Shown: positions 27,901 through 36,567 of the stretch, piece after piece
Position numbering within the stretch: the first letter of the stretch is position 1
Layout of the letters: each line of letters starts with the position of its first letter
From: Methanococcoides orientis
Lineage (GTDB): Archaea; Halobacteriota; Methanosarcinia; Methanosarcinales; Methanosarcinaceae
Direction: 5' to 3'
Assembly: GCF_021184045.1 (NCBI RefSeq)
Contig: NZ_CP073710.1
Location: forward strand, 1 to 64,000
DNA length: 64,000 nucleotides
Position numbers and translations under genes: made by a program
The notes under the pieces: generated by a model
Databases searched by the model: none
What the model was told of the DNA's origin: nothing
The model's input: the letters and a program-made list of their open reading frames with translations, nothing else

Positions 27901-28611
27901 CCTGATAACAGAACTTATCTGGAGATCTTCAGGAACATCTTACTTGACATGGAAGGTCTGCTGACATTGGATTCTCCAGAATCGGACAAGGACGCAGACC
28001 ATAACGTCCTGATCTCGATGTATGAGAAGCTCTGCCGGATGGATCCTGCGGACCTTTCATATCGGACAAAGGTCGCAACACTTTATGATGATAAAGGCCG
28101 GTTCCTGATGAATGCAGGGAGGACGGATGAAGCCCGCCAGAGCTACAATATGTCACTGGGCATAAGGGATGAGCTGATACAGGCCGGAGAATCTCCTCTA
28201 TTGCATGAGTTCGGAATTGCTACTATAAAGAACAATCTTGGTACTCTGTTAGCACAGGACGGGCACTTTGGAGAGGCAAAGACCATGTTCGAGGAATCCC
28301 TTGGAGGCTATATGGGTCTGTTCGACCGTATTCCTGATGATCCTGCATATGAGTCTGGTGCTGCACTTGCATTGAACAACCTTGCCAAGCTGCTTGCTGA
28401 CATGGAGCGCCATGAGGATGCAAAAAGTATCTATGAATCCGCATTGGAGATATATGCAGGGCTGCTCAAGTCCGACCCCGATAAGGTAAGTTACAAGAAG
28501 AATGCATCCCGAACCCTTGACAACCTGGCTTCCCTGCTTGGAAAGATGGGTCGCGAAGAAGATTCCCTGTGTATGCATGAGAGTGCCAGGGAATTATTAG
28601 GGGACATCTGA
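24916..28611 (+). CDS. TPR-repeat protein with 336-residue internal repeats
   Basis: A protein of about 1231 residues made almost entirely of tetratricopeptide repeats (for example EAIPFFEKAVSAYNKLLAKE, NEKAKGMFEKALKLSGKM). At a larger scale it is three tandem copies of a unit of 336 residues: landmarks recur exactly 1008 bp apart (TCATATCG at 26041, 27049, 28057; the GLMQDA segment at 25523, 26531, 27539). A fourth, divergent set of TPRs ends the protein. There is no signal peptide or membrane helix, so it is likely a cytoplasmic scaffold. Methanosarcinaceae carry many large TPR proteins. The start is uncertain: ATG 24916 or GTG 24883, both with weak ribosome-binding sites. Confidence 0.88.
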   Translation: MSKRSNDMALRNFNKGMSLLNDGQQEDALECLIKAETDARNSGSSGLLVNVLQAIGGIMESDGRIGKAIDMYSEASGLLEYIVDHDPSFVEHKALAMNKTGSLLTEQGNTLEAIPFFEKAVSAYNKLLAKEPKNDVYCSGGASAMNDLATILAEEGQNEKAKGMFEKALKLSGKMVVLDPLNRDNTMKALKIQANLANLLYEMGLMQDARVNLERAFDGYSGITDDDPSNSILHKQSLELLEKLVGALVATGEYDSAKERIYELVELLPRATTNDPDFSGKVSDIFMRLAKLASSRAEENMLDDTRSIYETSITVILKLLGEGPDNGIYLDIFKNILLDMEKLVALDSSDAEKEADYDRLISMYEKLCQMNPEELSYRTKVATLYDEKGSFLMNAGMMEKAIDMYSESSEMVGDMPDTAPSFAEHKALSMNKVASLLADQGNLLEAIPLFEKAVASYDKLLAEEPGNDTYCSGAASALNDLAIILAGEGNIEKAKEMFEKALELSDKMATLDPLNSENSTKALTTLTIQANLSNLLYDMGLMQDARVNLERAFDGYSGVMNDDPSNSILYDQSLELLEKLVDALMVTGEYDSAKERIYELVELLPRGTTNDSDFSGKVSDIFIKLTDLASSRADENMLDDTRSIYETSISVILKLLGDEPENIVYLEIFRNILLEMEQLLILDSPNAEKEADYDSIISMYVKLCRMDPGELSYRTKVATLYDEKGSFLMNAGMMEKAIDMYSEASEMVGDMPNSDPSFEEHKAMAMNKAASLLSEQGNILEAIPFFEKAVVSYDKLLGKEPGNDAYRSGAVYALNDLATILADEGNNEKAKEMFEKALELSGKMVDLDPLNRDHSTKALAVLTIQTNLANLLYGMGLMQDAYPYLEFAFDGYSVLKKDDPSNSMLYGQSLELLEKLVDSLMTTGEYDSAKERIYELVDLLPRATIDDPSFSSKVSDLFIGLAELASRRADEGMLDETRSIYETSIIVILKLLGEEPDNRTYLEIFRNILLDMEGLLTLDSPESDKDADHNVLISMYEKLCRMDPADLSYRTKVATLYDDKGRFLMNAGRTDEARQSYNMSLGIRDELIQAGESPLLHEFGIATIKNNLGTLLAQDGHFGEAKTMFEESLGGYMGLFDRIPDDPAYESGAALALNNLAKLLADMERHEDAKSIYESALEIYAGLLKSDPDKVSYKKNASRTLDNLASLLGKMGREEDSLCMHESARELLGDI

Positions 28612-28684
28612 TAAGAGAGGTGTCTTAATTAGCTGAAAGGTCCATTCGATCTATGGGTGGATCCCTTCCACAAGATGTGATCTG

Positions 28685-31183
28685 ATGATATTAAAAAATG
28701 ATAAAAAGGTCTGTGATGTTCCTCCTGAGGTCCTCGCGCCGGCAGGAGATATCGACGCGCTGATCGGTGCAATTAAAGGTGGTGCAGATGCGGTATATTT
28801 CGGCGTTACAGACCTTAATGCACGAAAAGGTGCTAAGAACTTCTCCATGGAGGATCTTGAAGATACTATTGATATGCTGCATTCCCATGGTGTAAAAGCA
28901 TTTCTGGCATTGAACATACCTATCAAGCAGAAGGAGCTTCAGCATGCTCTGGATGTTGTGGACAAAGCCTATTCTTTTGGTATTGATGCTATTATCCTGC
29001 AGGACCTTGGTCTTCTCCGGATACTTCATGAGGCCTATCCTGATCTGGCACTGCACGCAAGTACGCAAATGACGGTCCACAGCATGAAGGGTGTTGACTT
29101 TATTGCAAACGAAGGAGCTGTGCGTGTCATCGTTTCAAGGGAGCTGACGGTAAAAGAGATCACTGACATTGTAGAGCATTCTGATATCGAGATCGAGATC
29201 TTCGTACATGGTGCACTTTGCTACTCTTATTCAGGTAAATGTCTTTTCAGCAGTTTCATGAGCGACAGGAGCGCTAACCGTGGAGCCTGTGCACAACCCT
29301 GCAGAAGGCCATATAACTTCGTTGTGAACGGTCGCAATGTCAAGGTTAAAGGTGTGGGCAGATTCCCTATAAGCTGTGCTGAACTGTGCACTCTTTCAGA
29401 ACTTGATGAGATCGTTGGAACTGGTCTTCGAAGCCTTAAGATCGAAGGCAGGATGAAGAAGCCGGAATATGTCACCGAAAGTGCAAGTGTGTACAAACGG
29501 GTAGTAGAAGCGATCTGCAATGGGGAAAATCCTGAAGAGTCCGAGATCGTTGCTCTCGAAAAGGATCTTGCACAACTGTTCTACCGTGGATTCACAAAGG
29601 GTTTTGTTCTTGGTGAGAGGGATGTTGTCCATTCCAAATACAGTTCAAGTTATGGTGTTTACCTTGGGAAGATCAAGGATATAGAGACTTTCAAATATAC
29701 TACCAGTTTAACTCTGACCCTGAAAGAAGATGTCCGTGTGAAGGATGGCGTGGGGATACACACAAAGTCAGGTGTGCTGGGTTCTGCGATCAACAAGCTT
29801 CTGGATGTTAACGAGAATGAGATCGAGACCGCGAAAAAAGGTGAAAAGGTCATCATTGAGATAAGTTCAAAGACCGGCAAGGCTGTTGCCAGGGGCAATG
29901 AGGTATATCTTACAACTGATCAGGTGCTTCTGGAAACCCTTCGGCGAACAAAGGCAAAGGGACTTCCTGTAAGCCTCGAAGTGACTGCTGAGGTTGGTGA
30001 AAAGCTAAAGGTCAGGATGACCTCGGGCGAAATGAGCGTTGAGATCATTGATGATTTTGAGGTTCAGGAAGCACAAAAAGCCCCGACTTCCAAAGAGCAG
30101 ATCGTTTCAGCAATGGAGAAATTAGGGGATACTTCCTTTTCGGCATCTTCGGTGGATATGGAGATCAATGGCAATATTTTCATTCCAATTGGAGTGCTCT
30201 CCGGGGCAAGGCGGGTTGCTGCGGAAAAGTTGCTTGAAAAGATCCTTGCACAATACAGGAAGGGAGAAAAACATCCGCAATTATCAGATATATCACACTT
30301 CTGCACAGAAGGTCAGTGTGGGAATACTGTTTCTAGGAAGAAAAAGCAAACTCCACTTCTGAGCGTGGAAGTGAAGAATGCAGGGACTCTTTTTGAGGCT
30401 GTGGATATGGGTGCGGATGTAGTCTACTTGCCTATCAGGAAGTTCCACGAACTGGTGTCGGAAGAGTATGCCGGGAAACTGGGTGATGCCAGAGATAAAA
30501 CCGAGATCGTTCTCATGGCACCACGTATAAGCCACGAAGCTGAGCTCACGGAGCTATTGCCTCTGATGGTAAAAGCAAAAGATGACGGTTTCCGCATTGC
30601 CTGCTACACTCTGGGTCAGGTTGAACTTGCAAAAGAGCTTGGAGTGCCTTTTGTGGTGCAAAAGGAGTTCAACACTTTTAATTCTTACACAGCAGATGAG
30701 TTCTACAGGGCCGGTGCATATCGTGTCACGCTGTCTACCGAGCTGAACCTTGATGAGATAAGTGATGCGTGCGATGATATTTCCTGCCGTGGTAAGGAAC
30801 ATCAGCTGGAAATAGTTGTGCATGGTAGGGAACTGATGCTTATCACAGAGCATGACCTCCTGAAGCCTCTGCTTGACCAGGGAAGTGCTACGGAAAGCAG
30901 TGAAGTTCTGCTGGTTGATTCAAAGAGTGTGGAATATCCGGTAAAGCGTGTGGATGAAAGGACACTGATCTATGATTGCAAGGTGCTGGACATGCTCGAT
31001 AAAATTGATGAACTGAGGACTTGTGGTGCAGATATTATGCGTCTGGACCTGTCCCTTTATGGCAAAAGGGACGTAAAGGAGATAACTTCGGCATATCGAA
31101 GAGTTCTTGACGGTAAGCCTGCAGAACTTCGACCCCGGAGAGGGGTGGAGTTTTCCACAGGTCACTATTTCAAGGGTATCTAA
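28685..31183 (+). CDS. U32-family peptidase / tRNA-rRNA hydroxylase-like protein
   Basis: An 832-residue protein. The N-terminal half is a U32 domain ([60 protein letters not shown] with conserved cysteines in [15 protein letters not shown]). A beta-rich linker similar to the DUF3656 region comes next, then a second, degenerate U32-like barrel from about residue 555. Bacterial relatives (RlhA, TrhP) hydroxylate rRNA or tRNA, and the old collagenase label (PrtC) is doubtful. The four cysteines of the first half are kept, suggesting an Fe-S or metal site. It is followed after 4 bases by maf, so the two are probably cotranscribed. Confidence 0.88.
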   Translation: MILKNDKKVCDVPPEVLAPAGDIDALIGAIKGGADAVYFGVTDLNARKGAKNFSMEDLEDTIDMLHSHGVKAFLALNIPIKQKELQHALDVVDKAYSFGIDAIILQDLGLLRILHEAYPDLALHASTQMTVHSMKGVDFIANEGAVRVIVSRELTVKEITDIVEHSDIEIEIFVHGALCYSYSGKCLFSSFMSDRSANRGACAQPCRRPYNFVVNGRNVKVKGVGRFPISCAELCTLSELDEIVGTGLRSLKIEGRMKKPEYVTESASVYKRVVEAICNGENPEESEIVALEKDLAQLFYRGFTKGFVLGERDVVHSKYSSSYGVYLGKIKDIETFKYTTSLTLTLKEDVRVKDGVGIHTKSGVLGSAINKLLDVNENEIETAKKGEKVIIEISSKTGKAVARGNEVYLTTDQVLLETLRRTKAKGLPVSLEVTAEVGEKLKVRMTSGEMSVEIIDDFEVQEAQKAPTSKEQIVSAMEKLGDTSFSASSVDMEINGNIFIPIGVLSGARRVAAEKLLEKILAQYRKGEKHPQLSDISHFCTEGQCGNTVSRKKKQTPLLSVEVKNAGTLFEAVDMGADVVYLPIRKFHELVSEEYAGKLGDARDKTEIVLMAPRISHEAELTELLPLMVKAKDDGFRIACYTLGQVELAKELGVPFVVQKEFNTFNSYTADEFYRAGAYRVTLSTELNLDEISDACDDISCRGKEHQLEIVVHGRELMLITEHDLLKPLLDQGSATESSEVLLVDSKSVEYPVKRVDERTLIYDCKVLDMLDKIDELRTCGADIMRLDLSLYGKRDVKEITSAYRRVLDGKPAELRPRRGVEFSTGHYFKGI

Positions 31184-31187
31184 TATC

Positions 31188-31775
31188 ATGCGCAGGATCG
31201 TTCTTGCATCAGCATCTCCTCGGAGGAAGGAGTTGCTGGTTCAGATCATCGGGAATGCCTTCGAGGTTTGCGTGAGCTCATACGATGAAGCTCCACAGCC
31301 AGGTATGGATGCGACCGAACTGGTTGTCCACCATTCCCTTTCCAAGGCAAGGGATGTTGCCGTTAAGTTCGATTCAGGTATCATTATATCGGCTGATACC
31401 GTGGTACTTTGTGAAGGTAAGGTCCTTGGGAAGCCACATTCTCCTGAGGATGCAAAGGAAATGCTTTCTGCTATCAGCGGGAAGGTCGTACAGGCGATCA
31501 CAGGCATGACTGTACTGGATGTCGACTCGGGAAGTGAGGTTAGTGTATCCGAGATAACCGATGTGAAAATGAAAAAGATGTCTTCAGGTGAGATCTCATC
31601 ATATGTGAGGTCCGGTGAACCTCTCGATAAGGCCGGAGCTTTTGCGATACAGGGAAAAGGTGCCATACTTGTGGAAAGCATCAATGGTGATTTCTTCAAT
31701 GTTGTAGGTCTGCCGTTGTTCAAGTTGGCTCAGATCCTTGAGGGCATGGGTGTTCATGTCTTTGACATCGAATGA
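31188..31775 (+). CDS. maf: Maf-like nucleoside triphosphate pyrophosphatase
   Basis: A 195-residue protein that hydrolyses non-canonical or modified NTPs (dTTP/UTP or m7GTP classes). It starts [17 protein letters not shown], the exact family signature SxSPRR, and has [19 protein letters not shown] and [17 protein letters not shown]. The ATG at 31188 is the only start that places the signature at the N-terminus; upstream in-frame starts lie inside the U32 gene. It is 4 bases after the U32 stop. The third residue of the specificity motifs cannot assign the substrate class confidently. Confidence 0.94.
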   Translation: MRRIVLASASPRRKELLVQIIGNAFEVCVSSYDEAPQPGMDATELVVHHSLSKARDVAVKFDSGIIISADTVVLCEGKVLGKPHSPEDAKEMLSAISGKVVQAITGMTVLDVDSGSEVSVSEITDVKMKKMSSGEISSYVRSGEPLDKAGAFAIQGKGAILVESINGDFFNVVGLPLFKLAQILEGMGVHVFDIE

Positions 31776-31848
31776 CCTGCCTGACCAAAATCCACATAAA
31801 CAATGCTTTACAACTTCTTTTTACCAGTTATTCAGGAGTGGATATATT

Positions 31849-32133
31849 ATGGCAGTAGCAAAATGGAATGGTGTCGTACTTGCAGAAAGTGATGCGGTAA
31901 AAGAAATTGAGGGGAACCTTTACTTCCCGCCGGATTCGGTGAATATGGAATACCTGAAGGAAACAGATACTCATTCGACCTGTCCCTGGAAGGGTCTGGC
32001 AAACTATTTTGACATCGCCGTGAACGGAGAAATAAATACTGATGCAGCCTGGCATTATCCTGATCCAAAACCGGCTGCAAAAGAGATAAAGAGGTATGTT
32101 GCATTCTGGAAGGGTGTGGAGGTAACTCCTTAA
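31849..32133 (+). CDS. DUF427 family protein
   Basis: A 94-residue protein (MAVAKWNGVVLAESDAVKEI, NLYFPPDSVNMEYLKETDTH, STCPWKGLANYFDIAVNG) matching the small DUF427 family, a beta-rich fold with conserved Cys-Pro-Trp-Lys-Gly. The function is unknown. The CAGGAGTG ribosome-binding site 11 bases before the ATG fixes the start. Its TAA (32131-32133) shares the TTAA sequence with the TAA of the leftward rubredoxin-fused enzyme, so the two genes overlap tail-to-tail by four bases. Confidence 0.9.
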   Translation: MAVAKWNGVVLAESDAVKEIEGNLYFPPDSVNMEYLKETDTHSTCPWKGLANYFDIAVNGEINTDAAWHYPDPKPAAKEIKRYVAFWKGVEVTP

Positions 32134-33908
32134 TCCACTCTTTTTGTGCTTGCAGCCGTCTTGTTGGGGTCAACGATCACATCAATAAGTGCTGCTTTTT
32201 CTGATCTGAATGCTTTTTCTATTGCTTCGTCCAGTTGTGTGGGGTCTTCTATCCTGTAACCTTCTCCGCCGGCAGATCTTGCAAATCCTGCAAAGTCAGG
32301 GTTGGGGAAACTTACTCCGTATTCCGGATAGTTGTCCCTTAATTGCTCTTTTTTGATGTTCTTGAGCTTGCCATCGTTAAAGACAATGACGTTGATCCCA
32401 AGGTCTTCCCTTACGGCTGTGGTAAAATCACCCATAAGCATCCCGAAGCCACCGTCTCCTGTTACACAGATGACCTGTTTGTCAGGATAGTCAAGCTTTG
32501 CTGAAAGGGATGCAGGAAGTGCAAAACCCATGCTGGCGATGTTTGCTGACATGAATGTCCTCTGACCTTCACAGACGAACTTCTTGTAGAACCAGTATGT
32601 ATGGTCCCCTACATCGATGCATATGATCGCATCTTTGTCTGCATGGCGTTTTATGGCCTGTACAACGTAACCTGGATTTATCGGTATGGAAAGGTCATTG
32701 GCATCCTTTTCCAATTCTTCCCTGTGTGTCTTGTTCATCCGGTCGATGTTCTCGAGGAACTCTTTGTTCTCTTCCTTTTCATCAAGTAAGGGCACCAGTT
32801 CCTTAAGCACAAGGTCTGCGTCGCCGACGATGCCTGCGTCCACATCAAATGTCTTTCCTATCTTTGTAGGGTCGATATCTGTCTGGACTATCTTTACACC
32901 GGCAGGTACGAGATTGGCCTGTCTGAAACCGGAACCGATTATGACTATCAGGTCCGAGGTCTTGATCGCCTGCGCCGCATGCTTTGAACCGATGGAACCC
33001 AGAACACCTACGCTGAAGCGTTCGGTCTCATGGATAACTCCCTTGGCTCTTGATGTGGTTGCAATCGGAGCTTTGAGCTTTCGTGACATCTCCAGCAATA
33101 GTTCTCCACTGTGTCGGGACCCCCATCCTGCAAAGACGGTCACATTTTTGGAGTCATTGATAAGTTTCGCTGCTCTTTGTACATCCTCTTCTTTTGGAGA
33201 TGTTTTGTTCAGGAAAACTCTCTTATCAGGCAAATAGATCTGTCCAGCAAGTTTCTCGGCAAGAATATCTGTGGGGGTACTAAGAACTGAGACTCCTGGT
33301 TTCCGGTATGCATATTTAACTGCCATGATAAGTAGCTTTAATGCCTGATTTTCCCTGGCAATGGTCTCGGAATATTCCGTGAATGGTGTGAACAGTTCGA
33401 GCTGGTCGATCTCTTGGAATGCCTCGCTTCCAAGATATACTTCCGGTACCTGACCTGCAAAAGCAAGGACACAACTCCTGTCGGTTGCAGCATCCATAAG
33501 TCCGGTTATCAGGTTGGTACAACCGGGGCCTGCAATGGAAATGCATACGCCAAGTTCGGATGTCATCTTTCCATGTGCTGATGCCATGAATGCAGCCGTT
33601 TCCTCATGGCGTGTGAGGATGAAACGTATCTTTTCACTCCTTCGGATGGCATCGATAAGCGGAAGATTTGAATCTCCTGGTATACCGTAAACATATCTTA
33701 CACCAAAAGCTTCCAGCTGCTCGACTATCTTGTCAGCAACAGTTGTCTTTATACCTTCTGTTTCCTTTGCACCACCTTCCTGAACAAAAGCGGATTTCGG
33801 TGCTCCACAGACCGGGCAGGTGTAAGTATCGGGCAGGGAATCAAAATCCTGCCCTTCCGTCTCTTCATCATATGTCCAGTTGCAGACTGAACATCGGTAT
33901 TTAGCCAT
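32130..33908 (-). CDS. Rubredoxin-fused pyruvate-oxidase-like ThDP enzyme
   Basis: A 592-residue fusion. Residues 1-46 are a rubredoxin (YRCSVCNWTYDEE ... YTCPVCGAPKSAF, two CxxC knuckles). The rest is a thiamine-diphosphate enzyme of the pyruvate oxidase/acetolactate synthase group: PYR domain with the catalytic Glu in ILTRHEETAAFMASAHGKM, a central FAD-domain-like region (VTVFAGWGSRHSGELL), and the PP domain with VTGDGGFGML and the ThDP motif ending NVIVFND. It may oxidise or decarboxylate pyruvate to acetate or acetyl-CoA-level products with electrons passed to the fused rubredoxin. It is last in a leftward operon after the CDGSH protein (23-base gap). POX versus other decarboxylase activity cannot be settled from sequence. 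Confidence 0.9.
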   Translation of the reverse strand: MAKYRCSVCNWTYDEETEGQDFDSLPDTYTCPVCGAPKSAFVQEGGAKETEGIKTTVADKIVEQLEAFGVRYVYGIPGDSNLPLIDAIRRSEKIRFILTRHEETAAFMASAHGKMTSELGVCISIAGPGCTNLITGLMDAATDRSCVLAFAGQVPEVYLGSEAFQEIDQLELFTPFTEYSETIARENQALKLLIMAVKYAYRKPGVSVLSTPTDILAEKLAGQIYLPDKRVFLNKTSPKEEDVQRAAKLINDSKNVTVFAGWGSRHSGELLLEMSRKLKAPIATTSRAKGVIHETERFSVGVLGSIGSKHAAQAIKTSDLIVIIGSGFRQANLVPAGVKIVQTDIDPTKIGKTFDVDAGIVGDADLVLKELVPLLDEKEENKEFLENIDRMNKTHREELEKDANDLSIPINPGYVVQAIKRHADKDAIICIDVGDHTYWFYKKFVCEGQRTFMSANIASMGFALPASLSAKLDYPDKQVICVTGDGGFGMLMGDFTTAVREDLGINVIVFNDGKLKNIKKEQLRDNYPEYGVSFPNPDFAGFARSAGGEGYRIEDPTQLDEAIEKAFRSEKAALIDVIVDPNKTAASTKRVD

Positions 33909-33931
33909 ATCATTCCTCGCAGTCGTTCGGA

Positions 33932-34567
33932 TCAGTTCTTCTCATCCTTGAACTCGACATGCCAGTGTTCGCCACTACAGAATGGCTTGTTCTTTGAAGC
34001 ACCGCATCTGCAAAGTGTGTAGTGTTCCTTGGATTCGGGAGTATTTCCATCCGGATCATCAAGCTCGATCCCGCCGACTACATCATGTGGTCCGTCTTTT
34101 GTAACAGTAATGCCGGGTTCCCTGTCAAGTTCCTTGTGGAGCACATCATCTTTTGTGTAGCTCAGGGCACCTGATGGGCACATCTCGATAACCCTTATTA
34201 CGTCTTCAACGCTGGCTCCATCAGGATCTATCCATGGCTCCTGCTTCATCCTGAATACAGATGGCAGGTTGTCGGTACAATGTCCTCTGTGGGAACAGAC
34301 CCCTCTGTTGTCATGGATGGTTATGTTCTTTCCAACATAATCATCCACCCTGTCAGGTTGCCTGTCTTCGGATTTCTCGCCTGTGAAGCCCACTTTCATA
34401 TGTGTGCCGTCACAGAACGGCTTGTTTGATGACTGGCCACAGCGACAAAGTGCCATCATAGGTTGTGGGTCAAAGGTTTCTCCTTTTGAGTTCTTCAGGT
34501 TCTTGAGGTCCTTTACAAGGTATGGCCCATTCTCTGATGGCTGAATGATTGGGTTGTTGTCTGTCAT
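33932..34567 (-). CDS. Multi-cluster CDGSH iron-sulfur protein
   Basis: A 211-residue protein with three Fe-S modules. Residues about 35-60 and 180-205 are CDGSH (mitoNEET) motifs, CRCGQSSNKPFCDGTH and CRCGASKNKPFCSGEH. Between them lies a ferredoxin-like DUF1271/Fer4_19 segment, VCSHRGHCTDNLPSVF and VIEMCPSGALSYTK. CDGSH proteins hold redox-active, pH-labile [2Fe-2S] clusters with 3-Cys-1-His ligation. The second CDGSH reads CSGEH, so the usual Asp is Ser. It sits between a mechanosensitive channel and a rubredoxin-fused ThDP enzyme in one operon, so an electron-transfer or oxidative-stress role is likely (inference). Confidence 0.92.
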   Translation of the reverse strand: MTDNNPIIQPSENGPYLVKDLKNLKNSKGETFDPQPMMALCRCGQSSNKPFCDGTHMKVGFTGEKSEDRQPDRVDDYVGKNITIHDNRGVCSHRGHCTDNLPSVFRMKQEPWIDPDGASVEDVIRVIEMCPSGALSYTKDDVLHKELDREPGITVTKDGPHDVVGGIELDDPDGNTPESKEHYTLCRCGASKNKPFCSGEHWHVEFKDEKN

Positions 34568-34597
34568 TTCTTAGTTCCCCCTTCAATATCAAAAAAT

Positions 34598-35398
34598 TCA
34601 CTCTTTGTCCAGATGGACATCCATTTGTGGGAATGGGATCTCAATGTCTGCTTCCTTGTATGCGTTCAGGATGCCGTTGGTAAGGTCGCCTTTGACGCCC
34701 CAGTAATCCGATGTATTTGCCCATGCACGAAGCTGGAGATTTACGGATGAATCTGCAAGTTCAGTTGTTACAACTGCAGGTGCAGGGTCTGCAAGAACCA
34801 TGGAGTTCTCCTTCATAAGTTCCATGGCGATCTGGACTGCCTGGTCAAGTTTTGTATCGTAACTGATACCAACGTTAACATCAACTCTTCTGGTAGGCAT
34901 TCTGGTCGCATTCTCAATTGCACTTCCCCAGATGACCTTGTTAGGGATAGTGATGATCTTGTTGTCAGGTGTAAGCAGTTCTGTTGCCATGAAACCGACT
35001 GCACTGACACTTCCGGAGTAGCCAGTTACTGATACATATTCTCCTTTGTCGAATGGTCTTAGTGTGGCAAGCCATACGCCTGCTGCAATGTTTGTCAGTG
35101 TGTCCTGCAGTCCAAAACCAAGGACTAAGCCTATGACTGCTGAAAGGCCAACAACCACTGAACTGATGTCAGCACCTAGGGTTGACACAGTTGCAAGGAT
35201 AACTGCAACGTACAGTAATGCTAGGACGAACCTGGACAGGAATTCTGCTACAAGATCGGGTAGTTCTGTCTTTTTCAGTCCGTTCTTGAATATTCCTGTT
35301 AATATCTTTGCTACAACGATACCTACAACAAGTACTATCAAGGCTGCCAGTAGATCAAATAATGTCAGATCAGTATATGGTATATTTTGAGATAACAT
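34598..35398 (-). CDS. MscS-family mechanosensitive channel
   Basis: A 266-residue membrane protein with about three N-terminal helices (TLFDLLAALIVLVVGIVVAK; LYVAVILATVSTLGADISSV; VVVGLSAVIGLVLGFGLQDT) and a pore-lining helix of the MscS type (LGFGLQDTLTNIAAGVWLAT), then the cytoplasmic beta domain (VSVTGYSGSVSAVGFMATEL, TPDNKIITIPNKVIWGSAIE). Such channels release solutes on hypo-osmotic shock. It is the first gene of a leftward group with the CDGSH protein (30-base gap) and the ThDP enzyme, an unusual mix for an osmotic channel. Confidence 0.93.
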   Translation of the reverse strand: MLSQNIPYTDLTLFDLLAALIVLVVGIVVAKILTGIFKNGLKKTELPDLVAEFLSRFVLALLYVAVILATVSTLGADISSVVVGLSAVIGLVLGFGLQDTLTNIAAGVWLATLRPFDKGEYVSVTGYSGSVSAVGFMATELLTPDNKIITIPNKVIWGSAIENATRMPTRRVDVNVGISYDTKLDQAVQIAMELMKENSMVLADPAPAVVTTELADSSVNLQLRAWANTSDYWGVKGDLTNGILNAYKEADIEIPFPQMDVHLDKE

Positions 35399-36043
35399 AC
35401 GTTCAACTCCCTTAATTTTAAAACAATAGCCATTATTATTTGGTCTTAGTACGTATATAACACTATTGTAAAAATCTCAGACCGAAATAAATTAGGTGGT
35501 CTGTATCTCATTAAGGGATTGTCTGATGAGTTCAACAGCTTTGTTTATGGTTACTTTTTATGTGCATTATCATACACAAATTCGGAGTGTCCTTTCTATT
35601 TAACTTTTTATTTTTGTTTAGATTCAATGGCTAGGTTCTCTTTATTTAGTTTATATACTATGGTAAATAATCATTAACAAATACGTTTTTATATTATCAC
35701 TCCTTTTAGGGGCTGACTCCAAACGAGGGGGCGTGTCCAATGATACTCCTCCTCCAACTCTTTTATGCATGTTCTTTGTTCTTTTCTTCATTTCTAGAAC
35801 GTCTACCGTTACTCTTTTTTGGGATATATATTTCTATACTTTTTCATATATTTTTATTCATGTCGGTTTCCAACGCGCGCATTTATCGACAAACAATGGC
35901 CATTATTGGAATGCATGTCGATATGCTCAAAAGTCTTATATATTGCTTAGATTATTAGAAAATCTAACTATTAGTAAATCAAACAGTTTGGTTATCTAAT
36001 CGTTACAGTTTCAAAATTGAGTACTGGATTCAGGAGGTACAAT
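35399..36043. other. Divergent intergenic region upstream of the MarR operon
   Basis: About 645 AT-rich bases between mscS (leftward) and marR (rightward). It includes a TATA-like TTTTTATATTATC at about 35686-35698 followed by a GC-richer patch with GAGGGGG at 35725-35731 and an ATG at 35740 opening a hydrophobic 72-codon frame. That frame's end overlaps the MarR promoter palindrome, so I treat it as a weak candidate (small membrane peptide or non-coding RNA) rather than a gene. Confidence 0.4.
35936..35967. promoter_or_regulatory. TATA box and palindromic operator candidate of the MarR operon
   Basis: TTATATATT at 35936-35944 is immediately followed by the perfect 7-bp inverted repeat TTAGATT (35947-35953) and AATCTAA (35961-35967) with a 7-base spacer. 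A dimer bound here would cover the space between TATA box and start of transcription. It lies about 77 bases before the marR start codon, as expected for MarR autorepression. Confidence 0.6.
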
Positions 36044-36550
36044 TTGGACAAAATTGAGCAACTCATCAAATCACATGTGGAAATGGAGCATCTCAAAAGG
36101 AAAGTAGAGGGTAACGTGACAGAATGTTTCCTCAAAGAGGAAGGTTGCACCAGTGCACATAAAACCATGAACAAGGCCCTCCTTATTATATGGGAGGAAG
36201 GCGAGATCATGCCTTCAACACTTGCCAGGTTCCTTGACTTGAAAAAGAGCAGTGTTACAAGTCTCATCGACAGCCTTGAGAAAGAAGGTTTTGTCTATCG
36301 AAAAGATGACCCTTCCGATCGCAGGAAAGTTTTGATATCTCCTACTGAAAAAGGAGTACAACACGGTAATAAAATCTATGAAAAGATGGTCTCTGTGGCT
36401 AGGAAGTGTATGTCTGATCTGGACGATGAAACTCTTGACAGAGCCATTGAAGCACAGTTTTTCTTGATCAAAATACAACGTCAGATGTACGAAAAATCAG
36501 TCGAACTGCTCAAACAAAAATGTTCTCCTGATAGCCAAAGTAAAGAATAA
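36044..36550 (+). CDS. MarR-family transcriptional regulator
   Basis: A 168-residue winged-helix repressor. The domain spans about residues 40-140: EEGEIMPSTLARFLDLKKSS, VTSLIDSLEKEGFVYRKDDP, DRRKVLISPTEKG (the D-R-R-K wing is diagnostic). Start TTG (MDKIEQLIKSHVEM) is set by AGGAGGT 6 bases upstream. It probably controls the RND exporter directly downstream, the classical MarR arrangement, in response to a small ligand. The upstream palindrome at the TATA box is a good operator. Confidence 0.93.
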   Translation: MDKIEQLIKSHVEMEHLKRKVEGNVTECFLKEEGCTSAHKTMNKALLIIWEEGEIMPSTLARFLDLKKSSVTSLIDSLEKEGFVYRKDDPSDRRKVLISPTEKGVQHGNKIYEKMVSVARKCMSDLDDETLDRAIEAQFFLIKIQRQMYEKSVELLKQKCSPDSQSKE

Positions 36551-36567
36551 ATGATGAGGAGGCGACC

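Noticed and set aside
35740-35958. Hydrophobic 72-codon frame with GAGGGGG upstream
   Set aside because: It overlaps the MarR promoter and its composition is what random T-rich DNA encodes; kept only as a note in the intergenic entry.
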